A stretch of 64,000 bases of DNA from Auricularia sp. M13. Taxonomy: Eukaryota; Basidiomycota; Agaricomycetes; Auriculariales; Auriculariaceae. Positions 55,311 through 64,000 of this stretch are shown in pieces. Position numbers and translations under genes: made by a program. The first letter of the stretch is position 1. Each line of letters opens with the position of its first letter. Where the stretch lies: assembly GCA_037042915.1 (NCBI GenBank), contig CM073199.1:3720001-3784000 (forward strand), read 5' to 3'. The notes under the pieces were generated by a model. It worked only from the letters and a program-made list of their open reading frames with translations, did not search any database and was not told the origin of the DNA.

Positions 55311-56302
55311 ACGCCCTGTTGACGGGTGGTTGTGCCTTAGTAAATGCCGACCAGGAGTGACCCGCCAAACAGCCGGGTCGGGTCGTGGTAGTTTAAGTTA
55401 AATTAACTGTGGGTTCCGGCAAACCCATTCAGTTGATCGGATGGCTTAGTCGGGACACATTACCACGAGCAGTCTGTGACATGTGACCCTTACCTACCGT
55501 CAGCGCAGAATTATCCTATCTTTAAACATACAATGCGACTCTGCAAGAGTCCAATGAAGAGGATGAAGTATGATCATATATAACATGAGATAGCATAGTA
55601 AGTAAGGCCTATTGCGCATAGCGCAGCAGAAAAATTGGCATATTTCGAAGCTTTGGACATGTTGTGACATGTGGGAAACGTTACCACCACCCGCTTGTGA
55701 CCCGTGACAGTCGCGTTTTATTACCACACCACGAAGGGCCTGTGACCCGTGACGTGGTAATGTGACGCGCGGGTACAGTATCCTCAGTTCATTACTTGTC
55801 ACCGCAATGTACTGGCACACGATTCCTTATGCATTGCGTCTCGTTCATGCCATGGCAAGTACTTACCAGTGCACGTAACTGGGCGAGGGTCAGCACGCTA
55901 GCCCAGGCAGTATCATCCAGCCAAGGTGGTCAAAAGCCGCCTCGGATAGTTGCGTGTAAGCTCAAGAGCGCTCCTCGGGCAGGGCGCCGGCGGGTGTCAC
56001 AGCATGATTGTTAGTCTCCTTACAGCTGGCCAACACTTACAGCGCGTCCGTGAACCGGCGGACGGACGGGGAACATGGATGGCGGGAATGCAGCACTGTG
56101 AATTTCGGATCCCACTCTCACTCAGAGTTTACCTTGCCAATAATTTAGCAGGAGACGACGAAGTAGAGTGAAAATCAAATATTGCCATATTTCGGCTGTG
56201 TCATACGGACGGCTCTCGACGACTTCAGAGTCGATTGATGATTCTATTTCCACTATGGCCGTCGCGAGTCCCGCATTAGTCTCAGCTAACGACAACTGCG
56301 TC
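55311..56302. other. Intergenic with a short repeated motif
   Basis: No gene seen. Between 55455 and 55770 the pair TTACCAC ... TGTGACCCGTGAC-like occurs three times (about 55461-55490, 55680-55710, 55720-55755), plus GTGGTAATGTGACGCGC in the other direction near 55755. It may be the remnant of an insertion or a cluster of binding sites. Confidence 0.4.
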
Positions 56303-59300
56303 TCACTTGGAGAACTCAACGACGGCATACCGCCCGCTCACGCGCCACCGCGCGTCCTCCTCCTCGGCCGCGCGCGCGCGGTCCGCGGGCACGCCGACGA
56401 TCACGTCCGCCTTGTTCGTGCGCAGCACGAGCAGCGGGAACGCGCCGCGCAGGGGACCTTGCGCAAAGCGGCGGGCGTCAGCGAGGTGCGGAATGTGGCA
56501 ATGAAGTGAGGGTGCGAGACAGCGATTTCTGGCGGGGATGACTCGGAGCGGGTCAGACACGCACCGAGCGCTTCCTCGAACGGCGTGTCGACTGGCCACT
56601 TGACGTCGCCCGTCAGCCTCGAGCGAGCATTAGCATCAGCGCGCCTCATCTCATGCAGCTAGTAGAACACGTACTTGCGGTAACTGCAAACCCATCACTT
56701 ACTCAGCACATATCCCCCCGCAAAAGCAAGAAAAAAAAACGCACTTCAAATCGCCCTTAAACACCACCAACCCGCTCTGACTCCCCAGCTCCTCCCGCAG
56801 TCTCTCGGGCATATAATGGTACGCAGCCCAATGCGTCCACCAGTCGTCCATCCTGAGTTCAAAGCGGCCCTCCTCGACGTGCTTGCTCCAGCGCGCGACG
56901 AGCGGCGCGAGGTGCTCGTTGGTCTGCTCCGGGGCGAGGGAGGAGAAGAAGGTCGAGGGCGAGGAGGAGAGCGTGTCGAGTGTCCAGGCAAAGTCGGCGG
57001 GCGTCACGTCCGAGACGAACCAGGGGAAGGATTTCGGGCTGTGCGCATGGGTGCGCGTTAGCGGACGGTGTGAGATGTAAACGCGAGCGAGGAGTGGACG
57101 GCGTGAGATGTGAACGCGAGTGAGGGGTGGACGGCGTTCGCGGTTAGCGGGTGAGAGGCGAGGGTGGGGAGCGCGCAGATGGCAGGCGCTGAACGGCTAA
57201 GCGGGACGATGGACGAGCAGTGCGCCGACGCAACGGGTTGGTGAACAGTGAGTAAATGCGGCGAACGAGGAGTGAAGGGTGGAGGAGCTGTGAACTGTGG
57301 TCCACACAGGGCAGCGTGCGGGACTTCCGCAAAGCAGACGGCGGGCGGTGTGTACGACGCAGCGGGTTGCACATGGACAGGCTGACGAGGAATGACGGAG
57401 GAGAAGCCAGCACGGGTGCGCTTAGCGCGCGAGTTGGCGGTCGGAAGGATGTGGGTGCGTGCGATCGACGAAGAGAGATTTTGGCGCGCGCGCGGGATGA
57501 GGGAGTACAAGGAAGGGTGTCCCGGGAGCGTGCGAGGAGAGACGAGAGCGAGTGAAGCGAGGGTGCGCGTCGCAGGAAATGGCGGATCGATGGTGAGACG
57601 ACGTACTGGAAGACGACCTTGGACACGAACGGCGTATACGTGAGCAAGAAGTCCGCGAATATGAAATCCGTGAAGAGCTGCCAAACAACACATCAGCGTC
57701 CACTCTGAGTCTCACGCACCCGCCAGAAGAGTTTTACGCACCTCGAATCCCGCTGCATCCCGCAAAAAAGCGATATGTCAGCACAAACAAGCGATACGTC
57801 AGCACGAAAAAAGCGATACGTCAGCACAAAAAAAAAAGAAGCCGAGTTTGAGAAACAGAGAAAACGCACAATTATCCAGCACGATATCAACCCGCCCGTC
57901 CTTCAGCGAGCTGAGCTGCGCCCACGCGGCGTCGGCGTCGTCGCGCAGGATGAACGCCGCGCGCGCGGCCTGCGCGTCCTTCTCGACCGTCTGCAGCTTC
58001 TGGATGTCCTCGTGCGTCAGGTTGGTCAGCAGGCTTAGGTCCTGCGTCGGGAAAGGGGAGTTAGTATCTGGCGCTGAGGGAAGTGTTGGGAGCATAGGGA
58101 GGAGAAATCTGGACCGCAGGGAGGCGGTATTATGGTCTTTGCGGGTGCGACAAAAGTAAACGTGGCGCCGAGAATATTCGCGAGCGCGTGCGCGCGGAGC
58201 AGTATCCAGTTGACCACGCACACGCACAGCGACGACTCCTAGAAAGGGGCTGACCGTCGCAGGAATGCTCTCACGCTGCGGCCCCGCACACCCATGATAC
58301 CGCGACTGAGAGCGGTTCTGCTCTCCTGATGCTGCTGAGACCAAAGATCATTCGCACGCGGGAGAAAGAATCTCTGAAGACGCAACAGTTTTACCCGTCG
58401 GGGCCAGCGCGGTAGCCAGACGCCAGCAGCGACTGTTGGCCCGCCCATCGTGGAACCCGCCCGCTCGGTTGGCACAAACAATCGTCCCCGCGAGTCGACC
58501 GTGCAGCAACAGTTTGCGCGAAAAGACGGACGCTCCGTCGCATCACAAGCTAGCGGACGTTCTGCCCGCGTGTTCGTGCGCGCAATTGCCCACGACTGCA
58601 GGGCACAAGAGGCATCTCGCGCGCTAGGCAGCATCCGTCTCGCGTGCCGACGTTGCGCTCATCCGGCACAATGCGCGGACAGCCAGGCGCATCAATTGCT
58701 CGCAGGCCAGAGGGAGAGCGAACACGGTTTGCGATACATCTGCCGCGGCAACCCAGCGGGCGGGACTCCTTCTGAATCCCCAGCCCCGACAGATCGATCC
58801 GTTCGCATCCACACCGGCCGATGCAGAAAAACCGTCTGCACGGGGACGAGCGGCGACCGGTAGCCGCGCACAGCAGCTCCTCACTCACGGCGACTAGCGC
58901 GCGCGGGGAAAGGGCGCCGGAATGACAGCGGGCACTGGTCCGACGAGCGACCGTTCACCCGACGTGCTGCCTTCTTCGGCGACTATTTTGTCGCCACGGC
59001 ACAGGTAGGAATGGACATGAACGCGGCCGACCGATCTGCGCGCGGTGAAGGCGATGCGCGGAGACGGTCGACTGCGGCACGCGGGCGACCGTCCGTGCGT
59101 GGCGATGCGGGCGCGCGTCTACCCTGCGTGCAGTACGCGGGACGTCGTCTGCACACGGAATTCGAGCGACGTCTGCGCGCAGGATACGGGTGACGTCTGC
59201 GCGCAGGATGCGGGCGACGTCTGCGCGCAGGATGCGGGCGACCGTCTGCGCGCAGTATGTTGTCGGCCGTCTGCGCGCTGGATGCGGGCCACCGTCTGCG

Positions 59301-61731
59301 GGCAACAGTCTGCAAGCTGCCAGCGTGACGCAGGCGACCGGGTGCGAGCAGGATACGTGCGACCGTCTGCGGACAGTATGCGAGCGACCGTCTACACGCA
59401 GGTTGCGGGCGACCGTCTGCGCGCAGTATGCGGGCGCCCGTCTGCGCGCAGAGCGCAGGACCGTCTGCAAGCTGCAAGCGTGACGCAGACGACCGGGTGC
59501 GCGCGCGGATTCGAGCGACCGTCTGCGGGCGCAGTTCGAGCGACATTATGAGCGCAGGACGCAGGCGAGCGTCTGGGAGCACGATGCGGGGGGCCGTCTG
59601 CAAGCTGCAAGCGCGACGCAGCGCGCAGGATGCGGGCGATCGTCTGGGAGCAGGATGCGGGCGACCGTCTGCGAGCAGGATGCGGGCGGCCCTCTGCGCA
59701 CAGAACTCGAGCGACCGTCTGCGAGCAGGATACGGGCGACGTCTGGGAGCAGGATGCGGGCGGCTGTCTGAGCGCAGGATGCGGGTGACGGCTGGGAGCA
59801 GGACGTATGGGAGCAGGATGCGGGCGATAGTCTGCGAACAGGATGCGGGCGGCTGTCTGCGCGCAGGTTGCAGGCGAGATCTGCGAGCAGAATTCGAGAG
59901 ACCGTCTGGGAGCAGGATGCAGGCGACGGTCTGCGCGTAGGATGCGAGCGACCATCTGCGAGCAGGATGCGGGCGCCGTCTGCGCGCAGTCTGCGGGCGG
60001 CCGTCTGCGCGCACAACGTAGGCGAGCGCCTAGCCGGAGCACGCGGGCGACCGTCTACGCGCAGGATACGGTGACGTCTGCGCGCAGTATACGGGCGACC
60101 GTCTGCACATGGAATCCGAGCGACCGTCTGCGCACATAAATTTTTCGGGACCGTCTGCGCACAGTATACGGGCGCCCGTCTGTGTAGCATGCGAGCGACC
60201 GTCTGCGCGCAGAATTCGAGAGACCGTCTGAGCGCAGGAGCCGGGCGAGCCACTGAACACGGGATTCGAGCGACGGTCTGCGTAGAGGATACGCGGGGCC
60301 ATCTGCGCGCACATGACGCCGGCGAGCGTCTGCGCGCCGAACACGGGATGCGAGCGTCTACGCGCCGAACACGGGATGCAGGTGACCATGCGCGCGACCG
60401 TCGAAGCTCGGAACACGGCCGTTCAACGCTCGGAACACGGCCGTTCGGCGCTCGGAAAACGACCGTCGAACGCGGGCGGCCGCCTATAGGACGTAGGCGA
60501 CCGAGCACGGCGCGCGTTTGGTTACGAAAAGGACGGCGCGCAGCGGTGCGGTGCGGACGGGATGGGGTGCGCAGCGACCCGGTCGGGCGTGCGGGCGGAA
60601 CGGCAGACAGGAAAGGGAGGAGGACTCGAGGGAGAAGAGCACGAAATACGACCGGGAGGGATAGAGGAGGCGGGACGTACGGTGGCATTTCCCCAGAGGC
60701 AGATCTGGAGCATCTCCTTGAAGAGGATCTCGAGTTTCGCGCGGTCGGCGAGCAGCGCGGCGCGCTCGAGCGACAGCTCGTGCATCGTGTTGGCGAGCTC
60801 TGCGCCGGCGAGCATGCGGTGCGTGCGGCGGGCAGAAATGTCGTGTGCGTGCGGCGGGCAGAAATGTTGTGAGCGTGTGACGTCAGAAAGCGCAGGAGAA
60901 GGACGCACTGTACACCGCAGCACCGCTCGACCTGAACGCGTCGACCTTCTGCGCGCGGAACGGGTCGTACGTCGTCCAGTACTTTGTCTGTGCGAACCAG
61001 CCCCGGAACACGCGGTACCTGCGCCCACCGCTATTGTATCAGCCCCGCACTGCACCTTGCACTTTGGATGACGCACAAGTAGCATCTGCGAATCAGAGTT
61101 CAGTATGAGTATGCAGGAAAAGGAGGAAAGGCGGGGAAGGAGGGGTGAAGAGGACGCACTCTGCAAAGAGCCAGGGCGCGGTGAACCACGTGTTCCGGCC
61201 GGCCGCTTCGAGCTGCGCGAGGCGCGCGTTGTACGCCGATGCGAGGGGCGCGCCGTCGTCTGTCGGGATCGGGCTGCGCATTCATCAGCATCCATTTCGT
61301 CATCAGCGCTGCAAGGAGAGGAAGGGAGAGGGCAGACAGGACGCACTCCAAAGCGCGATCGCGCGCCATCTCGTACTTGAGCTTGCCCGCGCGCGCGATG
61401 ACGGCCTTGCCCTCTTCCACCTTGGCTTTCTTCTCCTCCTCGTCCAGCTCTTCTTCCTCCTCTTCCTCTTGCTCTTCATCGGGGGAGGATGGGGAAGAGG
61501 AGAGGGTGGCGTGGTTGTCGCGGTAGACGCGGTCGATGAGGCCCGTGATGATGATCGGCCACCGTTTCAGCACCGTTTCGTATGAAAAGCTACGGCGCTG
61601 CGTATGAGTGGGGTGTGGTGTGGATGGGGTGGGGTGGGGTGGGGTCGAGCAGACCTGGATTTGTCGGTCGGGTCGCTTGGTGGGTAGGGCGGTGTCCAGT
61701 CTAGGTTGCTCGCTGTCGGTTCGGATGCCAT
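56303..61731 (-). CDS. DUF89/ARMT1-type protein (damage-control phosphatase family), intact copy B
   Basis: The DUF89 family comprises metal-dependent phosphatases acting on damaged sugar phosphates (yeast YMR027W) and the reported human carboxyl methyltransferase ARMT1. Thirteen exons: 61731-61655, 61589-61347, 61273-61160, 61085-61077, 61018-60909, 60799-60681, 58041-57882 approximately, 57752-57742, 57677-57607, 57038-56745, 56683-56675, 56617-56565 and 56457-56303. Family blocks in order: SFSYETVLKRWPIIITGLID; RNTWFTAPWLFAECYLYRVF; FAQTKYWTTYDPFRAQK; MHELSLERAALLADRAKLEI with CLWGNAT; DLSLLTNLTHEDIQKLQTVE; VDIVLDNSGFE (metal site Asp/Asn); FADFLLTYTPFVSKVVFHPK; PWFVSDVTPADF; VVFKGDLNYRKLTGDVKWPV; and LRTNKADVIVG. 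Exons 4, 8 and 11 are only 9, 11 and 9 nt, yet each is needed for the conserved text (ECYLYR, NSGFE, LNYRK). Intron 6 is 2,639 bp with a 25 bp array. No stop or frameshift found. Cytosolic, no signal peptide. Confidence 0.85.
57770..57836 (-). repeat. Three 21-22 bp repeats before the exon 8 acceptor of ARMT1 copy B
   Basis: Read along the gene, GTGCTGACGTATCGCTTTTT is repeated three times. Each unit contains CTGAC/CTGACA, a good branch-point sequence, and a pyrimidine run, just upstream of the 11 nt exon 8. Confidence 0.7.
59040..60430 (-). repeat. 25 bp tandem array in intron 6 of ARMT1 copy B
   Basis: About 50-55 units. The plus strand reads GCGCAGGATGCGGGCGACCG plus TCTGC, 25 bp; read along the gene this is the same unit and orientation as the arrays at 43190 and 47005. 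Several units carry an inserted block of about 30 bp with TGCAAGCTGCAAGCGTGACG (near 59310, 59465 and 59600). Confidence 0.85.
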
Positions 61732-62005
61732 CGTCGACGGTAGACGAGAATGGAGAAGAGATAAAACGGATCGGATCGGGCCGGTGCCGCGTGCTAGACT
61801 CCGTTTTTCCCGAGTTTGAATTTTGAGGCGCCTGTCGCTGAGGCTGCCGCTGTGCATACGTACTATACAGACGACGATGCGCTTGCTTTACCTACAACGA
61901 CGACGATGTTGGCTACAGCGCGGCGCGTTGTGTGACGTACAACACCCGCCTGCCCGTCGCTCCGCCCTCAAATAGCTCTGCCCGACGGCTAGAGCAAGAC
62001 GAACG
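61732..62005. promoter_or_regulatory. Shared 274 bp upstream region of ARMT1 copy B and the F-box-like gene
   Basis: The two genes are read in opposite directions from here. A pair of ACGACGATG sites lies at 61872-61880 and 61897-61906; no TATA box is clear. Confidence 0.4.
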
Positions 62006-62717
62006 ATGTTCACGCCCTTCGCCAACCTCCCGCTCGAGCTCGTCCTCCTCATCATCGAATACGCCGGCCGGTCCGCCGTGCGCCACGCTCCTGGCTGGGT
62101 CGCCTCGACGTTGCGCGTGAACAGCACGTTCCACCGCGCGCTCTTGCCGATACTCTACCGCACCGTCTTCATCACACCGTCCAACGTTCACACCCTCTCT
62201 CTCCTCCCCAGCGCACAACGAAGGAATTTTGCTATGACGCGGCGCCTCGTCTTAGGGGTGGACTGCCGCGCTGCGATGCAGCTCACGGGGATGTTCGGCC
62301 ATCTGAGCGCTGTGGCGTGCGATATCCCGTCATTCTTTGCCCTCTGCCATGACGCGGCGTTTAAGCCGGATGTGGTGGTGCTGACCAGCCGGTGTGAGGT
62401 ACGACGAGGCGTTCGTTCCCGGTACGCTGGTGCTGACGAGCCGGTGTGAGGTGCGCGATGTGTTCGGCTGGCTTGTGCGTAGTGCGCAGTTTCGGTGTGT
62501 GCGGACTTTGGGTGTGGTGCATCCGTTGATGGGGGTGGATGAGGTGTGGGATGAGGGGGGATGGGAGGGTGTGAGGGTGAAGAGGATTGTGCTGAATTGC
62601 GCGGATGCGGGATTTGAGGGGCAGTTGTTGGCTGCGATGCCTGTGTTGGAGAGGGTGGAGTTCTTCTCGGAGCGCACAGACTACGGCGACGCGTTGATTG
62701 ACTGGCTTGAATCTTGA
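62006..62717 (+). CDS. F-box-like protein with one duplication-born intron
   Basis: ATG at 62006 (MFTPFANLPLELVLLIIEYA). F-box-like block LPLELVLLIIEYAGRSAVRH then GWVASTLRVNSTFHRALLPI. Exons 62006-62398 and 62451-62717; the intron 62399-62450 starts GTACGA, has a GCTGAC branch site and ends GTGTGAG. The unspliced message would shift frame (52 bp), giving a stop 17 codons on, while splicing joins VVVLTSRCE to VRDVFGWLVRSAQ in frame and runs to DALIDWLES at 62717. The product, about 219 residues, is short for an F-box protein and seems to lack long repeats. It is divergent from ARMT1 copy B, with 274 bp between the start codons. Target unknown. Confidence 0.7.
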
Positions 62718-63197
62718 CCTTTATAATATGTATCCCCCCAGCCGGGGCCTGTCATGGTCCGCATTTTCTCTTGCTAACTTTTGATCTATTGCACGCTGAG
62801 TCCGTTTAACTTTGCTGCTTTCGTTTCGTATTAAAGTGGCGCCTTGGACTCTGAGGCTGCATCGTCCGTGAGCGTGAATGAAAATTCGGGCAGGCTGAGC
62901 AGCAGTATCTTAAAAGTATGAGTCATGACGTCGACTGCAACGGCGCTCAGAGTCACTATCTGCGCGATCCTCGCCAGCACCAGTGACCAATCGACTATAT
63001 AATCCCACGACTTTTTGACTTGACATTGGAACGATTATCTTCCATCGTAAAGTCTGCAAAGGAGGCTACTTTTTGACGTGCTCTTGTCTCGGCTCCCCGA
63101 CATCTACTCTACTCTACTCTGCACTCTCGCGATCGGCATCTGCTACCTGCCATTTGAGTCTCACACGATTACTGTACGTTTATTGCCTCTCATCGCT

Positions 63198-63320
63198 GCG
63201 CGTCGACGGCCTGCGCTGCGCACATCGCGTCGACAGCCTGCACGGCGCACGTCGCGTCGACAGCCTGCGCTGCGCACGTCACCCATCGCGTCGACAGTTT
63301 GCGTTGCGCGTCGACAGCGT
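63198..63320 (+). repeat. 27 bp tandem repeat
   Basis: About four to five units of CGCGTCGACAGCCTGCGCTG plus CGCACGT, 27 bp, the last ones degenerate. Each holds GTCGAC. Confidence 0.75.
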
Positions 63321-63954
63321 TGACTACTTGGGATCAATGAAGGGGCATGGCGTGTCGGCGCGCTCTAAAAACTCGAGAGCATCTGGCAGTGACAGGCCTA
63401 GGTGGTCCTCGTTGACTGGCAGCGGGACTGGTCGGTGGTCGTGCGGCATTACGGAGTGCGTTTTGCGAGGTCGAGGGAATCGGGAGAGAGAGAGACCGCG
63501 TTATTGGACACTGAGCAAGACTCTGAGACTCGGACTTCAAGTGCAGACCAGGAAATATTATTATTCTACGAGCGCGGCAGGGAAGGTAATGAGAAATTGA
63601 TACTGTAGATGGCGGCCCTGCGGACTCACCAGCTAGAAAAGCCGAGCGCTGGGCGGTATTGGTCGGGGAAAAGATGAGAGTGAGACTCGGCGAGTGGAGC
63701 CGTACGAGTCTGAGGGATTCAATATTCGATGCGAAGAAAAGGCTGTGCGAGCCCACGCATGCGCAGCGTGTGGGGAAACTGAAGCACGAATTTAAACGGG
63801 CACTGTCAATGGCAGGAGGGAGCGCGCGTGGCCTGGGACTCGTACGGAACCGGCTGTGCACCACTTGAAGCTTGAAGTTTCAAGTAGACTGCTGGACTGC
63901 GACTTGAGAGACGCCGGCTGCGCTTGTTGCAATATTTCGTCGCGGCCTGGTGAA

Positions 63955-63980
63955 GATGGGATGGGATGGGATGGGATGCA
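63955..63980 (+). repeat. GATGG microsatellite
   Basis: Five units of GATGG ending GATGCAGG. Confidence 0.8.
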
Positions 63981-64000
63981 GGTAGCGAGGGAAAGGAAAA

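Larger units (their letters stand above)
62718..64000. other. No convincing gene
   Basis: Open frames at 63073-63600 (plus) and 63864-63334 (minus) pass through the tandem repeat below and show no motif. The window ends in a short GATGG repeat. Confidence 0.5.

Noticed and set aside
58983-60688. Very long open frames (343-380 codons) with Arg/Ser/Ala repeats on the minus strand
   Set aside because: They run through the 25 bp array, occur in several frames and on both strands at once, and lie inside an intron of ARMT1 copy B. The array simply lacks stops.

Overview
The window is nuclear DNA of a filamentous basidiomycete, most likely an Agaricomycete. The evidence is that genes are broken by many 45-65 bp GT-AG introns, the coding DNA is GC-rich, the transposons are of types common in that class (PIF/Harbinger with a Myb/SANT partner, a Helitron with HUH-Rep and Pif1-type helicase, a hAT-type MITE), and there is a local expansion of intron-poor F-box-like genes. 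No bacterial operon logic applies; genes are read one by one.

Layout. 0-2.6 kb: the right part of a PIF/Harbinger transposon, ending about 40 bp beyond the stop codon of the next gene. 2.7-7.6 kb (minus): a Nup192/NUP205 nucleoporin gene that looks broken (central part missing, one in-frame stop, several one-base frame changes) and carries a 550 bp hairpin-rich MITE inside its first intron. 7.8-8.3 kb: a small unrecognised gene. 8.7-14.0 kb (minus): a Helitron whose protein reads open through all introns and whose two ends can be proposed. 14-15.4 kb: little that is coding. 15.4-21.7 kb: a non-coding foldback-like element with long inverted arms built on a 22 bp minisatellite, hit by a 2.9 kb mosaic block and by a 419 bp hAT-type MITE with a perfect 8 bp target duplication.

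21.8-41.4 kb is ordinary but loosely packed gene space: a small disordered protein gene, three complete F-box-like genes and two F-box relics, two NmrA-like NAD(P)-binding proteins, a C2H2 zinc-finger protein and a short Ala/Pro-rich protein gene, separated by gene-poor stretches (27.8-32.1 and 32.8-34.3 kb).

38.0-61.7 kb is a duplicated segment. An F-box gene plus its divergent Ala/Pro-rich neighbour occurs twice (38.0-41.7 and 51.6-55.3 kb, direct, offset about 13.6 kb). A DUF89/ARMT1 gene occurs as one apparently intact minus-strand copy (56.3-61.7 kb, 13 exons including three micro-exons of 9, 11 and 9 nt) and as two broken plus-strand relics (42.4-47.0 and 47.0-49.2 kb). In all three, intron 6 is a giant intron (about 2.4-2.6 kb) filled with a 25 bp GC-rich tandem repeat in the same orientation relative to the gene. 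62.0-62.7 kb holds a further F-box-like gene whose only intron appears to be one half of a 52 bp tandem duplication, a clean candidate for recent intron creation. The rest, to 64 kb, is non-coding with short tandem repeats.

I see no CRISPR, rRNA or convincing tRNA gene. The most interesting signals are the duplication-born intron, the array-filled ARMT1 intron with micro-exons, the foldback-like element and the broken copy of a normally essential nucleoporin gene. Family names come from protein motifs recognised by eye; exon borders are my own splice-site readings.
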